Shown here: positions 1 through 12,249 of the stretch, one piece after another
Layout: every line of letters starts with the position of its first letter
How positions within the stretch are numbered: position 1 is the stretch's first letter
NCBI GenBank assembly: GCA_002070945.1
Contig: MWEG01000079.1
Coordinates: 1 to 39,290 of the forward strand
DNA length: 39,290 nucleotides
Direction: 5' to 3'
Source of the DNA: Lentisphaerae bacterium ADurb.Bin082
GTDB taxonomy: Bacteria > Verrucomicrobiota > Lentisphaeria > Oligosphaerales > Oligosphaeraceae
The notes under the pieces: generated by a model
The model's database searches: none
Seen by the model: only the letters and a program-made list of their open reading frames with translations
What the model was told of the DNA's origin: nothing
Translations under genes and position numbers: made by a program

Positions 1-1410
1 TGGTTGGGCAGGTGTGCTGCTAGACGCGGGTTTCCTGCAAATTGTCCCAGCGGAGCGCCGGGATGTGTACTGACCGGTGACTACCATGTCTGGCCGAAGG
101 AAACCGCTGTGAGAGTTCATCAGCAGCTTCACGCCTACCTGGACCAATATGAACACGACCCGCGAACTGAAAACCACAGCGATAAACAGCGCCGAGACGT
201 CAGAGACAACTACGACGTAATGTTATCCCGTCTTGAACAGTTCTTCGATATTCCGTCCCGTCGAACCTTTGCCCTCCAGCCTATCGACCCTTTTGCCCAA
301 GTGTTCCGGTTAGAGCAGTCTAAGGGCTTTGGATTTTCTCAATCTCCCTGTCTGCTGGGGTTTGACGGACGTTATCTTTTCCTCGACTATGTTAAACTGA
401 ACGAGCTTATTCAGCTGCAAATTGATACAGCCGCTGACATGACAGTCGTCCGCGAACGGCGCTTGTCACACAACGTACCGAGTGAATACCTAGGGTCCAG
501 CGAGAATCCAGGCCTCATGCTCACGGATCACTTTGTATCCAGGCATGGCAGCAGCATTTTCCTGTATGCCAAGAAAAAGCCATCCTGCCAAGTGCTGGAT
601 TTCAGCCGTTTTAGCCGGATGCGATGCGCGGCTATGACCGGATATGGCGACCGGCTTTTCCTTTCCTTTGGCTGGGGCGGTGACGAACCGACTACGGTCG
701 TGGAATACGATGTTCGCCGAGGCACGACCAAAGTGATCGCTTCCTCCATAGACCGTTCCATCCCTTGGCCCTTGCAATACGAACCGCGACCGATACCCAT
801 CTGGTACCTGCATTGCGACGGGACGAGCCGACGCCTGATCATGCTGCCGACCCAGTTGTCGTCAACCGACAAGAGATTCAAGGGGCACGGGTTTCAATTC
901 CTCGCCTACTACTGGGAGACTGGTCAATGGAAAAATGCCTCTAGGCCATTGGCGTTGCCTTACAGCTATCGAAAGACCTTCTATGACCAGACCGGGCTCT
1001 GGCTGTTGCATGATGGCACTGGCTTCGGCAAAATCAATGAACAGGAGGGCTACTGGCAGACCGTCTTCCGCAGCCGGGGCACACGGCTCGTCCCTGCGCC
1101 GCAACCTAAACCTGGCCAGGAACCCTACTATGACGGCGTGGACGACTCGCATTGCCTCGTGCCCACCGCAGAACACCGCGACTTCAGATCAGGGGATTTG
1201 CGCTTCACTCTCTATGCTGACGGACTGCTGTTTTCCGAGAACGTGATCATGCTGGTGCCGGAACGGAGGTTTATCCGTCTGGCCAAGCCCTTTAACGCTT
1301 TGGGCTGCCTGGGCGGGCGCTACGTGGTCGGGCATTATGTCGGCAAAGCCGCCTATCGTCGCGAGCTGGTGATCGGCGTCCTGAAAGAACGGCATCTCCT
1401 CGCTCAGTGA
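1..1410 (+). CDS. Unrecognised beta-rich protein, 5' end outside window
   Basis: I do not recognise this family. The frame is open to the left edge of the window, with a possible TTG codon at 4 and the first ATG near 219, so the N-terminus is probably missing; the stop is TGA at 1408-1410. The roughly 469 visible residues have no signal peptide, membrane segment or Cys/His metal cluster. They alternate short hydrophobic strands with aromatic turns (for example SIFLYAKKKP, RLFLSFGWGG, TVVEYDV, YVVGHYVGK), a pattern like a beta-propeller or Kelch/WD-type repeat protein, but no blade motif is clear enough to name. It is convergent with ispD across a 93-base gap that shows no obvious terminator. 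I am confident it is coding, because the long frame has a sensible composition, but I cannot give a function. Confidence 0.65.
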   Translation, partial: WLGRCAARRGFPANCPSGAPGCVLTGDYHVWPKETAVRVHQQLHAYLDQYEHDPRTENHSDKQRRDVRDNYDVMLSRLEQFFDIPSRRTFALQPIDPFAQVFRLEQSKGFGFSQSPCLLGFDGRYLFLDYVKLNELIQLQIDTAADMTVVRERRLSHNVPSEYLGSSENPGLMLTDHFVSRHGSSIFLYAKKKPSCQVLDFSRFSRMRCAAMTGYGDRLFLSFGWGGDEPTTVVEYDVRRGTTKVIASSIDRSIPWPLQYEPRPIPIWYLHCDGTSRRLIMLPTQLSSTDKRFKGHGFQFLAYYWETGQWKNASRPLALPYSYRKTFYDQTGLWLLHDGTGFGKINEQEGYWQTVFRSRGTRLVPAPQPKPGQEPYYDGVDDSHCLVPTAEHRDFRSGDLRFTLYADGLLFSENVIMLVPERRFIRLAKPFNALGCLGGRYVVGHYVGKAAYRRELVIGVLKERHLLAQ

Positions 1411-1503
1411 TTCCCCTGACCAATGCGTCGCTGGGCGGGAAGCCTTTCCACCGTCATAATTGGATTTGGCAGCGGCTTTTTATGAGTTCTGGTCTGCGGG
1501 CGG

Positions 1504-2220
1504 CTATTTTGCCAGCAGGGTTGCTGTCATTGCCAAGTCATCTGGCCGGGTGATTTTTGGATTTGGGTCAAGGTTCTCCACCAGTGCGACCGGATAGCCG
1601 GCGATTTCCATGGCTTGGGCGTCGTCCGTCACCTGGCGGTTTTCCTGCTGGCAGCGTGCGTACGCCGCTGTCAGGAGATTTTTCCTGAACACCTGCGGCG
1701 TCTGCGCTGCCCACAGGGTGGCGCGTTCTGGCGTTGACAGAATCATGCCGTTGCTGTCAGCGATTTTGATGGTGTCCGTGACTGGTGCAGCAGCAATGCC
1801 AGCGCCGTGTTGGCGGGCCGTGTTGACGCAGCGGCGGAAGAGCTCCTGGCTGACAAGCGGACGGGCAGCGTCCTGGACAGCGACGATGGAGACTTCGGTC
1901 GGCAAGGCTTGCAACCCGCATTGGACAGACTCTTGCCGACTGCGACCGCCTGGGACGACGGTCACGCTGCTGTCCAGGTGCGCGTTTTTCAAGGCGTCCA
2001 GGAAGGCGCTAGCCTGGGCTTCCGGAACCACCAGGATGCTGCGCGGCGCTGTCAGCAACGGGGTCAGAGCCTGGAGGCAATGGCAGAAGACCGGCAGACC
2101 GTCGGTTCCCAGGGGCAGAAGGAGCTTGTTGGGGCCGCCGAAACGAGTTGCCGAGCCGCCGGCAGCGACAATCAGGCCGACGTCTTTGAATTCGTTTTGC
2201 AAGGAAGGGTTTGGGGGCAT
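1504..2220 (-). CDS. ispD: 2-C-methyl-D-erythritol 4-phosphate cytidylyltransferase
   Basis: IspD transfers CMP from CTP to methylerythritol 4-phosphate in the non-mevalonate isoprenoid pathway, in the cytoplasm. The N-terminal nucleotide-binding loop is visible as VGLIVAAGGSATRFGGPNK. The family's second signature is present as VAVQDAARPLVSQELF, followed by PVTDTIK and RATLWAAQTPQVFR, and then by a TDDAQAMEIAGYPVALVE segment near the C-terminus. I chose the ATG at 2220, giving 238 residues, the usual IspD size. The same frame stays open to 2484, but that extension lies inside the upstream kinase gene and reads as low-complexity shadow sequence. The start lies 53 bases after the kinase stop, so it is probably the last gene of the murJ-kinase-ispD transcript. 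Confidence 0.93.
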   Translation of the reverse strand: MPPNPSLQNEFKDVGLIVAAGGSATRFGGPNKLLLPLGTDGLPVFCHCLQALTPLLTAPRSILVVPEAQASAFLDALKNAHLDSSVTVVPGGRSRQESVQCGLQALPTEVSIVAVQDAARPLVSQELFRRCVNTARQHGAGIAAAPVTDTIKIADSNGMILSTPERATLWAAQTPQVFRKNLLTAAYARCQQENRQVTDDAQAMEIAGYPVALVENLDPNPKITRPDDLAMTATLLAK

Positions 2221-2273
2221 GCTGCTGTCAAGGTAGGATTGGCTTGGCGTATGTGTTCTGACGGCGTTGGCCG

Positions 2274-5011
<2,738 letters not shown>

Positions 5012-5015
<4 letters not shown>

Positions 5016-6688
5016 GATTTCGAACGGCTGATTTTAGCAATGGCTTTGCCGACGGTCCAACGGATCATTTGCTTTGGCTCTTCCAGGCGGAGGACAAAGC
5101 CGGCGGCCAGAAAGGTCACGCCGCCAGCACCGGCAGCGACGGCGATGCGTACGGCGATGCGCAGGCGGCTGATGGCGCCGGTTTTCGCATGGTCGGCGAT
5201 GGCGGCGCTGATCCCGTCTGGTAGCACGGCGTCCACGGCTGTAGAGACGCCCCAGGTGACTAGGCCGACGGCGATGGCCAGCACCGCCAGCTTGAGAAGG
5301 AAGACCATAGTCGGGCCGGTCGGGAACATTGGCGTGGTGCGGCGCAGCCATAGCGCCAAGGCAATGCTTTTCAGGCAGCGGGAGAGGACGAATCCAAGGG
5401 CGACGACGACGAGGGCGTTTTGGGCTTTGACGCCGATGACGACGATGAAGAGGTAGCTGACTAGGACGCTGCAGAGCGATGAGAGGATGCCGATGACGGT
5501 GACGGCGACCGTCTTCTGGTCTGCGAAGGAGCCTTGCATGAGGACGCATTCAACAGCGGCGGCAGGCAGGACGAGGCAGTAGCAGGCAGTCGATATGCCG
5601 GCCCAGGAGGCCAGCTCAATGCCGGTCTTGCCGCCCAGGAAGACGAGAACGGAGATGGGCATGCCAAGAATGGCCAGGGCAACGGCGCCTGGCACGAACA
5701 CAGCCAGCAGGAGCCGGCAGGAGGAGCTGAGAATCTCGCCGAGCTTCTGCCGGTCATCTTTGCTGACCAGCTCGCACAGGAACGGGAAAAGGGCGATTTG
5801 CAAGGCGTAGGGGACGAGCCATTGGATGGTTGAGGACAACTTGCGGCCCAGGTCGTTGGCCATGAGGACGCCTGGCTGGTCGATGTGGGTGAGGATGTAG
5901 ATGTTGTTGAAGTTGTCACGCACCTTGGCGAAAATGATTCCGGCGAACAGGGGCAGCATGAGGACGAGCATGGCCTGGAAGGCCGGGTTGCGCCAGTTGA
6001 AGGAGGGGCGCAGCATCCGGAGTTTTCCGAGCATGCCGAGCAGGTGGGTGAAGACTTTGGCGGCGCTGCCGATGAGAATGCCGAAGAAAAGCGCTTCAAT
6101 GCCAAAGCCAAACAGGCGCATGCCTACAGCCAGGCCGAGGATGATGCAGATTTTGGTGGAAGCGTCGCCAAAGGCCGCTAAAAAGAATTTTTTATAGCCG
6201 TTGAGCAGGATGTATGTGGTTGAGCCGATGGAGAGGAAGAACAGGGACGGAGCCAGGACGCGAAGGCTGGTTCGGAGGAGTTGGTATCGTTCCGGGTTTT
6301 CGGCTTCCGTCCATTTAGTGAACAATTTGATGTAGAAGTCTGGCCAGATGATAATGGTTGCGATGACCATGAGAAGGCAAAGGGCCTGGAAGGTGAAGGT
6401 GACATTGGCGTAGTCCCAGGCGGCCTTTTCGCTTTTGTTTTCCTTTTCCTTCATGAAAATGGTCAAGAAGGACGGCCCGATGACTTCTTCTCCGATGAGG
6501 AAGAGGCTGTTGATGACTCCGGTGAAGGCGACGACCATAACCGGTTCATAGACGGAGGAGTCCAGGAAATAAGCCGCGAATTTGACTTGGATGAAGCCGG
6601 TCAGCTTCAGGAGGATGTGGGCGGCCCCGACGACTAGGCTGGCGCCGATGATGCGGTCAGCGAGGCTTTTATGTTTGGTGGTATTCAC
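5012..6688 (-). CDS. murJ: Lipid II flippase MurJ (MviN family)
   Basis: MurJ moves lipid-linked peptidoglycan precursor across the inner membrane and belongs to the MOP superfamily. The 558-residue product opens with an amphipathic segment and the family-like GASLVVGAAHILLKLTGFIQ, then about 14 hydrophobic helices. The segment KVRDNFNNIYILTHIDQPGV lies in the central cavity region, followed by LVPYALQIALFPFLCELV, which resembles the MurJ helix 7-8 region. It is somewhat longer than the roughly 510-residue E. coli protein, mostly at the hydrophobic C-terminal end. The ATG at 6688 fits the family N-terminus. Its stop overlaps the kinase start by four bases. I considered a Wzx-type O-antigen flippase; the length and lack of surrounding glycosyltransferases favour MurJ. 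Confidence 0.88.
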
Positions 6689-6726
6689 CGGTGCGTCCTT
6701 GCAGGCGGCTGCTGGCGGCCGAATAG

Positions 6727-6755
6727 TGATAAAGAAAATATGGACATGCGTCCAA
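6727..6755 (-). promoter_or_regulatory. Possible sigma70 promoter for murJ-kinase-ispD
   Basis: On the minus strand TTGGAC (6755-6750) is separated by 17 bases from TTATCA (6732-6727), about 39 bases before the murJ ATG. The -35 box sits in a small inverted repeat (TGGAC-4-GTCCA). The boxes are only moderately close to consensus; the 213-base gap between batE and murJ contains no other convincing gene. Confidence 0.4.
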
Positions 6756-6901
6756 AGGAAACAATGTTGCAGAATAGACGAATCAGCCAGGCGAAAAATT
6801 GGTTGGCAGCCAAGGAATGGTTGAGGGGACGCCCGGAACTTCGCTTGGCCGGGGCTGGAATATTTGCCCTGGTTGTCTTGCCAGGCGTGTCTGGCCGCAA
6901 G

Positions 6902-7774
6902 TCACGGGTTGACCAGTTCGGCTTGGTGCCGTCGAACCCAGCAGGTACGGCCGTCTGACAGGGCGATTTCGAGCCATTCGCCGCGGCTTCCTATGAGGGT
7001 GAATTCGGTGCCAGCGTGCAAGGGTTCTGTGAAGCTTGGTTCGTATGAGTCGCTGTCTCCTTTGCGGGCGGTGACGGATTCTCCGAGGATGACGCCTGGG
7101 CGGTGCTTCTGCCGGTTCCATTCGTCTACCACCAAGGACGATGCCAAGGCCAGGGCGAGGAAGGCGAAGGCTGCCGTACACCAGCGCAGCCAGTGGCGCT
7201 GGCGTCGCCAGAGGCAGAGCAGGGCAAACACCCAGGCTGCGGCAAAGGTGGCCAGAAAGCCGTTTTCGCGCCAGCTCGGCGGCAAGTCGTAATGCCAGAA
7301 GAAGACCGTTTTGAGGACGCGGATGCGTTCCGGCTCAGGGACATGGTCGCGGCAGCGCGAACGGACAAATGCGAGATTGCGCAGGAGATTGGGGTCGCGG
7401 GGGATGAACTGCTGGGCGCGGCGGTAATTGAGGATGGCGCGGCCAATGTCATCCAGCCGGAAGTAGATGTTCCCGAGGTTGTAAAAGAGGGCGCCGTTGT
7501 GATAGTCGCCTTCGTTGACGAGGCGTTCATAGCGGGCTGCGGCCTTGCGCCAATCGTCGAGGGCGGCGACGTCGCCAGCAGCGTATTTGTCGTTGCCGGC
7601 GTTGAACAGCTGTTCTGCTTCCTGGCAGAGGGCTGCGGCCTGCATGGCGGTAAGCGTTGATTTGCCCTGCGCACAAGCGCCTAAGGCAGCCAGGAAAAAT
7701 ATGGCTGCGCTCAGGACGACAGAGGGAAGTGAGGTTGAGAACATGGCAGATGAGGAAGGGCGAGTGAACGCCAT
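6902..7774 (-). CDS. batE: BatE-like TPR protein with C-terminal SH3-like domain
   Basis: The 290-residue product starts with a signal or anchor segment (VVLSAAIFFLAALGACAQ) ending in a possible lipobox or cleavage site, then two or three TPR-like helical repeats (about 45-125, including GALFYNLGNIYFRLDDIGRA). Two hydrophobic helices follow (FLATFAAAWVFALLCLW and WCTAAFAFLALALASSLV), and then an SH3-like domain (VILGESVTARKG ... HAGTEFTLIGSRGEWLEIAL). This order is that of BatE or BatC-type proteins in aerotolerance (bat) operons, known from Bacteroides and spirochaetes; their exact role is unsettled. The gene lies 50 bases after batD on the same strand, so both are probably co-transcribed. 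I kept the ATG at 7774; an internal ATG at 7744 would still leave a signal sequence. Confidence 0.78.
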   Translation of the reverse strand: MAFTRPSSSAMFSTSLPSVVLSAAIFFLAALGACAQGKSTLTAMQAAALCQEAEQLFNAGNDKYAAGDVAALDDWRKAAARYERLVNEGDYHNGALFYNLGNIYFRLDDIGRAILNYRRAQQFIPRDPNLLRNLAFVRSRCRDHVPEPERIRVLKTVFFWHYDLPPSWRENGFLATFAAAWVFALLCLWRRQRHWLRWCTAAFAFLALALASSLVVDEWNRQKHRPGVILGESVTARKGDSDSYEPSFTEPLHAGTEFTLIGSRGEWLEIALSDGRTCWVRRHQAELVNP

Positions 7775-7824
7775 GACGTTGAGAGGGGGGAAGGGATGTC
7801 GTTTTACGGCAGTGCGCCCATAGT

Positions 7825-9693
7825 TCAGAAAGCGCGGTTGATGGCTTTGACGATGGCGGCGGCCTCCAGGGGAATTTGCTTCAAATCATCAGGGGTGGCG
7901 CCGGCATAGCGGGAAGCCTCGCAGCCGGCGAACAGTTTTTCCAATCGCTCCAGCTCGGCCGGCGCGATGCCAGCGGCGGCCAGAGGCGCTTGGACATCTT
8001 GGAAACTCTGTGCTGCGGCGGGCGGTCGGCGGAGTTTGGCGGCGAGGAAGTCGGTGAGAGCGGCCAGGGTCAAGTCAGGGCCGCTGGCGTCGTCGGGCTG
8101 GATGCGTTTGAGCGCGGCCAGGCATTTGCCGGCGGCTCGTTGCGCGGCTATCGCCCCAGGGTCGGCGCAACGATGCCGATGCCAGGCGACGGCGCCTAGA
8201 GCCAGCAGGTAGATGCAGGGCCAAGCCAGGCAGAAGGCGATTTTCCACGGCGTTTTGGGCCAAGTCGCCAGGCCAGCGCGCTGATCGACCAGCAGGATGT
8301 CACCACCGTAGTTATGGGCGATGCCCTCGGTGACGGTCTCCAGCTTGCTGCCGGAGTTCGAAGGGAGCGCTGTTGGCAGGCCTTGAGCATCCAGGGCGGT
8401 GACAGTGCGGACCTCCTCAACCTCAAGGGAGATTGGCTCGCTGAGAGCTTCTTCGTAATGGCCGCTGGCTGGATTGAAAAACGGGACGCGCAAGGCCGGA
8501 ATCGCCTTGACCTGTGCGTCAACAGCCCGTAAAGTGCATTGGAAGACCTTGCGGTTGCTTTCAACGACGCCTGGCTCTTCACCAGAAACGCGGAAATCGC
8601 GGCTCAACTCAGGGCATTCGGACAAGGCCGGAATGCGCAGGTTGTCTACGTATTCCGGGCCAGAGACGTGAACCGTGAGAATGATGGGATCGCCGACGCT
8701 GACCTGACGCGGAGAAGCCGACACTTCAACCCGGCAAGGGCCGACTATGCCGGAAAAATTTTTCGGCTTGCCTTCGGCTGGCAAGTCTTTGACGTTCAGG
8801 GAGAGGGCTGGTGCGGCGATGGTCATCGTCCTGGTCGGGGTCTGGTCGAAAAATCCATCGAAGAGTGACTGCCTGCGGCTGCGCCGCGCACGGCTCGCGT
8901 CTTCAACGGAAAATGTCACCGTGGAGGCTGGGAAGGTGACGGTGCCGGCCTGCATGGGGAGCATTGGCAATGAAAAGGTCAGGCAGGAGACCGGGACGCC
9001 GTTGCGGGTGGCCTGTTCTAAAATACCAATCAATTCGTCACCGCTGGAGAGTGGGATTTTCCGGTAATCGCGGCGTCGCGCCGGGTCAAGATTTGGGGTG
9101 TGCGCCGGGAAAGAGAAGTCTTTTTCCGTCAGCAGCGGCAGGCTGAAGCGGTAATTCAGGACGTTTCGGCCGATGAACCATTTCCAGGTGACAGTCACTG
9201 GCTGCCCGACATAGCATTCCGGGCTGGAGACGGCGACCTCCAGGGCCATGTCGTCCATTTTTTCCGGCGCCATGACATGGACAGGGACAGCCTGGGTGTG
9301 AGTGACGCGGCCTCCGACCTTGACCGGGATGGGCGGTATGCGCAGCGTGCCGGTGCGGGTGGCGGTGAGGTTGTACCGGAAGATGGTTTCGTTGACCGAA
9401 GTGTTGGTCATACGGCCATTAATGATGCTGATGCTGGTGCTTTGGTTCCGTTGCGGCGCCAGCGATTCGACCTGAAAGTCTGCAGTTTTCGGGAAGGCCG
9501 GCGCCTCTGGTTCACTGTCACCGCTGACCGAAATCTGAAAGACAAAGGTTTCGCCCAGATAGACGTTCTGGGATGAAATGCCGATTTTGACCTCCGTCTC
9601 GGCGATGGCCAAGGCCAGGGGGAGCAGGAAGGCAAGGGCTGTCAACCATGACAGCAGGGCAAATCGAGAATGGCAGCAGAAAGAGTGGGGCAT
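7825..9693 (-). CDS. batD: BatD-like membrane-anchored beta-sandwich protein
   Basis: The protein has an N-terminal signal peptide (LLSWLTALAFLLPLALAIAE), a long periplasmic part of immunoglobulin-like beta domains and one C-terminal membrane helix (about 500-520, IAFCLAWPCIYLLALGAVAW), followed by a cytoplasmic helical tail. The start of the mature region, VKIGISSQNVYLGETFVFQI, and the recurring patterns YVGQPVTVTWKW and VSVGDPIILTVHVSG, are characteristic of the BatD family. I chose the ATG at 9693 (622 residues); the frame extends to a GTG at 9717, but neither start has a clear Shine-Dalgarno, and the ATG lies directly before the signal peptide. BatD normally accompanies the VWA proteins BatA and BatB, which are absent here: the next gene upstream is the divergent epmA. 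Confidence 0.82.
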   Translation of the reverse strand: MPHSFCCHSRFALLSWLTALAFLLPLALAIAETEVKIGISSQNVYLGETFVFQISVSGDSEPEAPAFPKTADFQVESLAPQRNQSTSISIINGRMTNTSVNETIFRYNLTATRTGTLRIPPIPVKVGGRVTHTQAVPVHVMAPEKMDDMALEVAVSSPECYVGQPVTVTWKWFIGRNVLNYRFSLPLLTEKDFSFPAHTPNLDPARRRDYRKIPLSSGDELIGILEQATRNGVPVSCLTFSLPMLPMQAGTVTFPASTVTFSVEDASRARRSRRQSLFDGFFDQTPTRTMTIAAPALSLNVKDLPAEGKPKNFSGIVGPCRVEVSASPRQVSVGDPIILTVHVSGPEYVDNLRIPALSECPELSRDFRVSGEEPGVVESNRKVFQCTLRAVDAQVKAIPALRVPFFNPASGHYEEALSEPISLEVEEVRTVTALDAQGLPTALPSNSGSKLETVTEGIAHNYGGDILLVDQRAGLATWPKTPWKIAFCLAWPCIYLLALGAVAWHRHRCADPGAIAAQRAAGKCLAALKRIQPDDASGPDLTLAALTDFLAAKLRRPPAAAQSFQDVQAPLAAAGIAPAELERLEKLFAGCEASRYAGATPDDLKQIPLEAAAIVKAINRAF

Positions 9694-9985
9694 GGCAAAA
9701 ACACAGAATGAACGCACCCAACCAAAGGGTATAGATTTTATGATAATTAGAGTGCAAACACATGAAATTGTTGCGACAGACAGGGAAAAATATCAGCAGG
9801 CAGCAGGAAAATCGTCGTCTGAGGTTGGGAAAAAGGGCATTCCGGCATTACTTTTGTCAAGGCGCAATATTATGGTGATGAGCGATTGGAATGCCCAAGC
9901 TGGGGAGAAAAGGCGCAGAGGCACTTTCCCCTCTCTCGCAAAGAAGAATGATGCTTTTTGGGACGGGCGTTCCTAAGAAAGGACG

Positions 9986-10939
9986 ATGATGCCGGCCACG
10001 AATTCCGAAATCGCCCTTGGCAATGACAGCCTTGACACAGCGGCGCTGCGCTTGCTGCGGCCCCGCTTGCAGCAGCGGGCAATCATTCGCCAAGCTGCGC
10101 GTGGGTTTTTCCAGTCCAGGGATTTTTTGGAGATTGACACGCCGGTGCGGGTTGCGGCGCCGGCATTGGAAGACTACATTGACGCAGAGCCGTCTGGCGC
10201 CTGCTGGTTGCGGACGTCGCCGGAGCTGCACATGAAGCGTCTATTAGCGGCGGGCTATGAGCGCATTTTCCAGCTGGGGCCGTGTTTTCGGCTCGGTGAG
10301 GAAGGTCGACGCCATCTGCCGGAATTCCAGATGCTGGAATGGTATCGGCTGCATTCTGATTGGCGGCAGGTTCTTGACGACACCGTCGCCCTGGTGCGTT
10401 GCTGCGCCCAGGCTGCCCTAGGCGCCAGCCAGTGTCCATTCCGCGGCCAAGTGGTTGACGTCGGCCTGGAATGGGAGGAAATTACAGTCGATGAGGCGTT
10501 TCGACGCTATGCCGGGGTTGACCTGGATGACACGATCCGGGACGGCTGCTTTGAGCAGGTCCTGGTTGAACACGTCGAACCCAATCTTGGCAATGGCCGA
10601 CCGACTGTCCTCAGCGAATACCCGCTGGCGTGCAGCGGATTGAGCCAGCCTTTGCCAGGACGGCCAGACCGGGTTGAACGCTGGGAAGTGTATGTGGCCG
10701 GCCTGGAATTGGGCAATGCATGCAGCGAATTGGTCGATGTCGACGAACAACGCCGCCGGTTTGCAGCGACCGCGGCGTTGCGGGCAGCGGAAAAGCGACC
10801 GGTGTATCCGATTGACGAGGCATTCATGGCTGCGCTTGCCGATGGCATTCCCTCCGCAGCCGGCGTAGCCATTGGCTTCGACCGACTGGTCATGCTGCTG
10901 ACCGACGCCGCAGACATCCATGAGGTGACGTTCAGATGA
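9986..10939 (+). CDS. epmA: Elongation factor P--(R)-beta-lysine ligase (EpmA/PoxA/GenX)
   Basis: EpmA is a truncated class II lysyl-tRNA synthetase homologue lacking the anticodon-binding domain. It attaches beta-lysine (with EpmB) or a similar amino acid to a conserved lysine of elongation factor P, relieving ribosome stalling at polyproline. The 317 residues cover only the catalytic core: motif 2 region LRTSPELHMKRLLAAGYERI and FQLGPCFRLGEEGRRHLPEF followed by QMLEWYR, and motif 3 near the C-terminus as AGVAIGFDRLVML. Length and composition match EpmA (about 325 residues), not LysS (about 500). AAAGGA lies just upstream of two adjacent ATGs (9986 and 9989); I took the first. It is divergent from batD, and its own epmB and efp partners are not in the window. 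Confidence 0.9.
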   Translation: MMPATNSEIALGNDSLDTAALRLLRPRLQQRAIIRQAARGFFQSRDFLEIDTPVRVAAPALEDYIDAEPSGACWLRTSPELHMKRLLAAGYERIFQLGPCFRLGEEGRRHLPEFQMLEWYRLHSDWRQVLDDTVALVRCCAQAALGASQCPFRGQVVDVGLEWEEITVDEAFRRYAGVDLDDTIRDGCFEQVLVEHVEPNLGNGRPTVLSEYPLACSGLSQPLPGRPDRVERWEVYVAGLELGNACSELVDVDEQRRRFAATAALRAAEKRPVYPIDEAFMAALADGIPSAAGVAIGFDRLVMLLTDAADIHEVTFR

Positions 10940-10955
10940 GCGAAGGGCGAGGGGC

Positions 10956-11110
10956 TGAATGTTGAATGCTGAATGCTGAATGCTGAATGTTGAATGTTGA
11001 ATGCTGAATGCTGATGGGGAATGTTGAATGCTGAATGTTGATGGGGAATGTTGAATGCTGAATGCTGAGGGGGAATGCTGAATGCTGAGGGGGAATGCTG
11101 AATGCTGAGG
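10956..11110 (+). repeat. Degenerate heptamer tandem repeat, TGAATG(C/T) type
   Basis: About 155 bases made almost entirely of TGAATGC and TGAATGT units, interrupted by GATGGGG and GAGGGGG variants at regular places. It starts 17 bases after the epmA stop. Short reading frames across it give Phe-Asn-Ile-Gln-His-Ser repeats, which are translation artefacts. Similar period-7 intergenic arrays are known in several bacterial phyla; no function is established. Confidence 0.9.
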
Positions 11111-11115
11111 CGCAT

Positions 11116-11174
<59 letters not shown>

Positions 11175-11181
11175 GTGGCTT

Positions 11182-11201
11182 TAGCCCGGGACTTTGGGCT
11201 A
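11182..11201 (+). repeat. Small hairpin between repeat array and hydrolase gene
   Basis: TAGCCC and GGGCTA arms of six bases are separated by eight. The flanking GGCTTTAGCC core also occurs, on the minus strand, in the hairpin at 20053-20072, which suggests a dispersed REP-like family rather than a terminator; no T-run follows. Confidence 0.5.
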
Positions 11202-11220
11202 CCTACGAAAGGAAGATATT

Positions 11221-12180
11221 ATGCAGATTGATTTGACGGCGGACGCTGGGCTGTATCGGGGCGTCACTCAATGCCTGCCGGAAGCTGGTGGCGTTCTTGA
11301 GTTATCCCGGATGTCAATGCGTCTGAAGGAGCTGTACAGCGCCAGCGAGGCTGCCAATATTCGCGCCTGTTGCGCCACGGGCGTCCGCTTGCTGTTTGAA
11401 ACAGATTCGCCGTGGCTGCGGCTGTGCTGGCGGCCGTTGCGCTTTGCCCGCGAAGTGCACACCTGCGACGTTGAGGTGGAAGGCTATCCGGTGTTGACGG
11501 CGCTGGCGCCGGAAAAGGTCGGCGGGAACTGCCGTGTCCAGGTTGATTTGCCGGGGCAGGGCGTCCGTCGCGTGACTGTGTATTTGCCGCATTTGCGCGA
11601 ATTGCGGCTGTTGTCCCTGGAGTTGGCTGACCAGGCCGTTTTCCGCACCGTGGCCGAGACGCGCCCGCGCTTGCTGCTGCTGGGCGATTCGATTTTGCAG
11701 GGCATGACCACGACTTCGCCGAGCAAAGCCTACGCCACGGCTGTGGCTCGTTCGCTCAATCTTGATTATCTCAACCTCGCCGTTGGCGGGGCGGTCATGA
11801 ATGGCGAGGTCGCTGAAGCCGCTGTTGAATTGCCCTGGGACATGGCGCTGGTGGCGTTCGGCGTCAACGACTGCAACCAGCAAGTCGGCTTGGACGCCGA
11901 AACCCGCCAGACGGAAAAAACGCTGCGCGCCTTGACCGCGACCGGCAAGCCGGCCGTCCTGTTCACCCCGCTGCCTTGGCCTGGCCAGGGCGACAAGAAC
12001 CTCGGTGAGTATATCGCCTGCCAGAAAAAAGTGGCATCTCAGTTTCCCGGCGTCACTGTCCTGGACGGCTATGACGCCATCACTATCGACCAAGAGAATT
12101 TCATTGACACCTGCCATCCGAACGACTTAGGCAACAGCCGAATCGCCGAGTTCTTGCTCAAGACGTTGCCGCGCCTCTGA
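11221..12180 (+). CDS. SGNH/GDSL-type hydrolase with N-terminal beta domain
   Basis: The 319-residue product has an N-terminal beta-sandwich region (about 1-140) and a C-terminal SGNH hydrolase domain. Block I with the catalytic serine is LLLGDSILQG, the oxyanion glycine is in the NLAVGGAVMNG segment, block III is FGVNDCN, and block V with Asp and His is DTCHPND near the C-terminus. This layout resembles SsfX3-type two-domain GDSL esterases, which often deacetylate or deacylate carbohydrates. No signal peptide is seen. I chose the ATG at 11221, preceded by GAAAGGAAG, over an in-frame upstream codon at 11194 that falls in the hairpin. It ends 69 bases before the large secreted protein and is probably co-transcribed with it. 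Confidence 0.85.
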   Translation: MQIDLTADAGLYRGVTQCLPEAGGVLELSRMSMRLKELYSASEAANIRACCATGVRLLFETDSPWLRLCWRPLRFAREVHTCDVEVEGYPVLTALAPEKVGGNCRVQVDLPGQGVRRVTVYLPHLRELRLLSLELADQAVFRTVAETRPRLLLLGDSILQGMTTTSPSKAYATAVARSLNLDYLNLAVGGAVMNGEVAEAAVELPWDMALVAFGVNDCNQQVGLDAETRQTEKTLRALTATGKPAVLFTPLPWPGQGDKNLGEYIACQKKVASQFPGVTVLDGYDAITIDQENFIDTCHPNDLGNSRIAEFLLKTLPRL

Positions 12181-12249
12181 GTGGCGCGGACACCGCGTGA
12201 TATGCTTGGGAATGTCTCTGTTCGCTGTCATCCAGAAAGGTCATTGACC

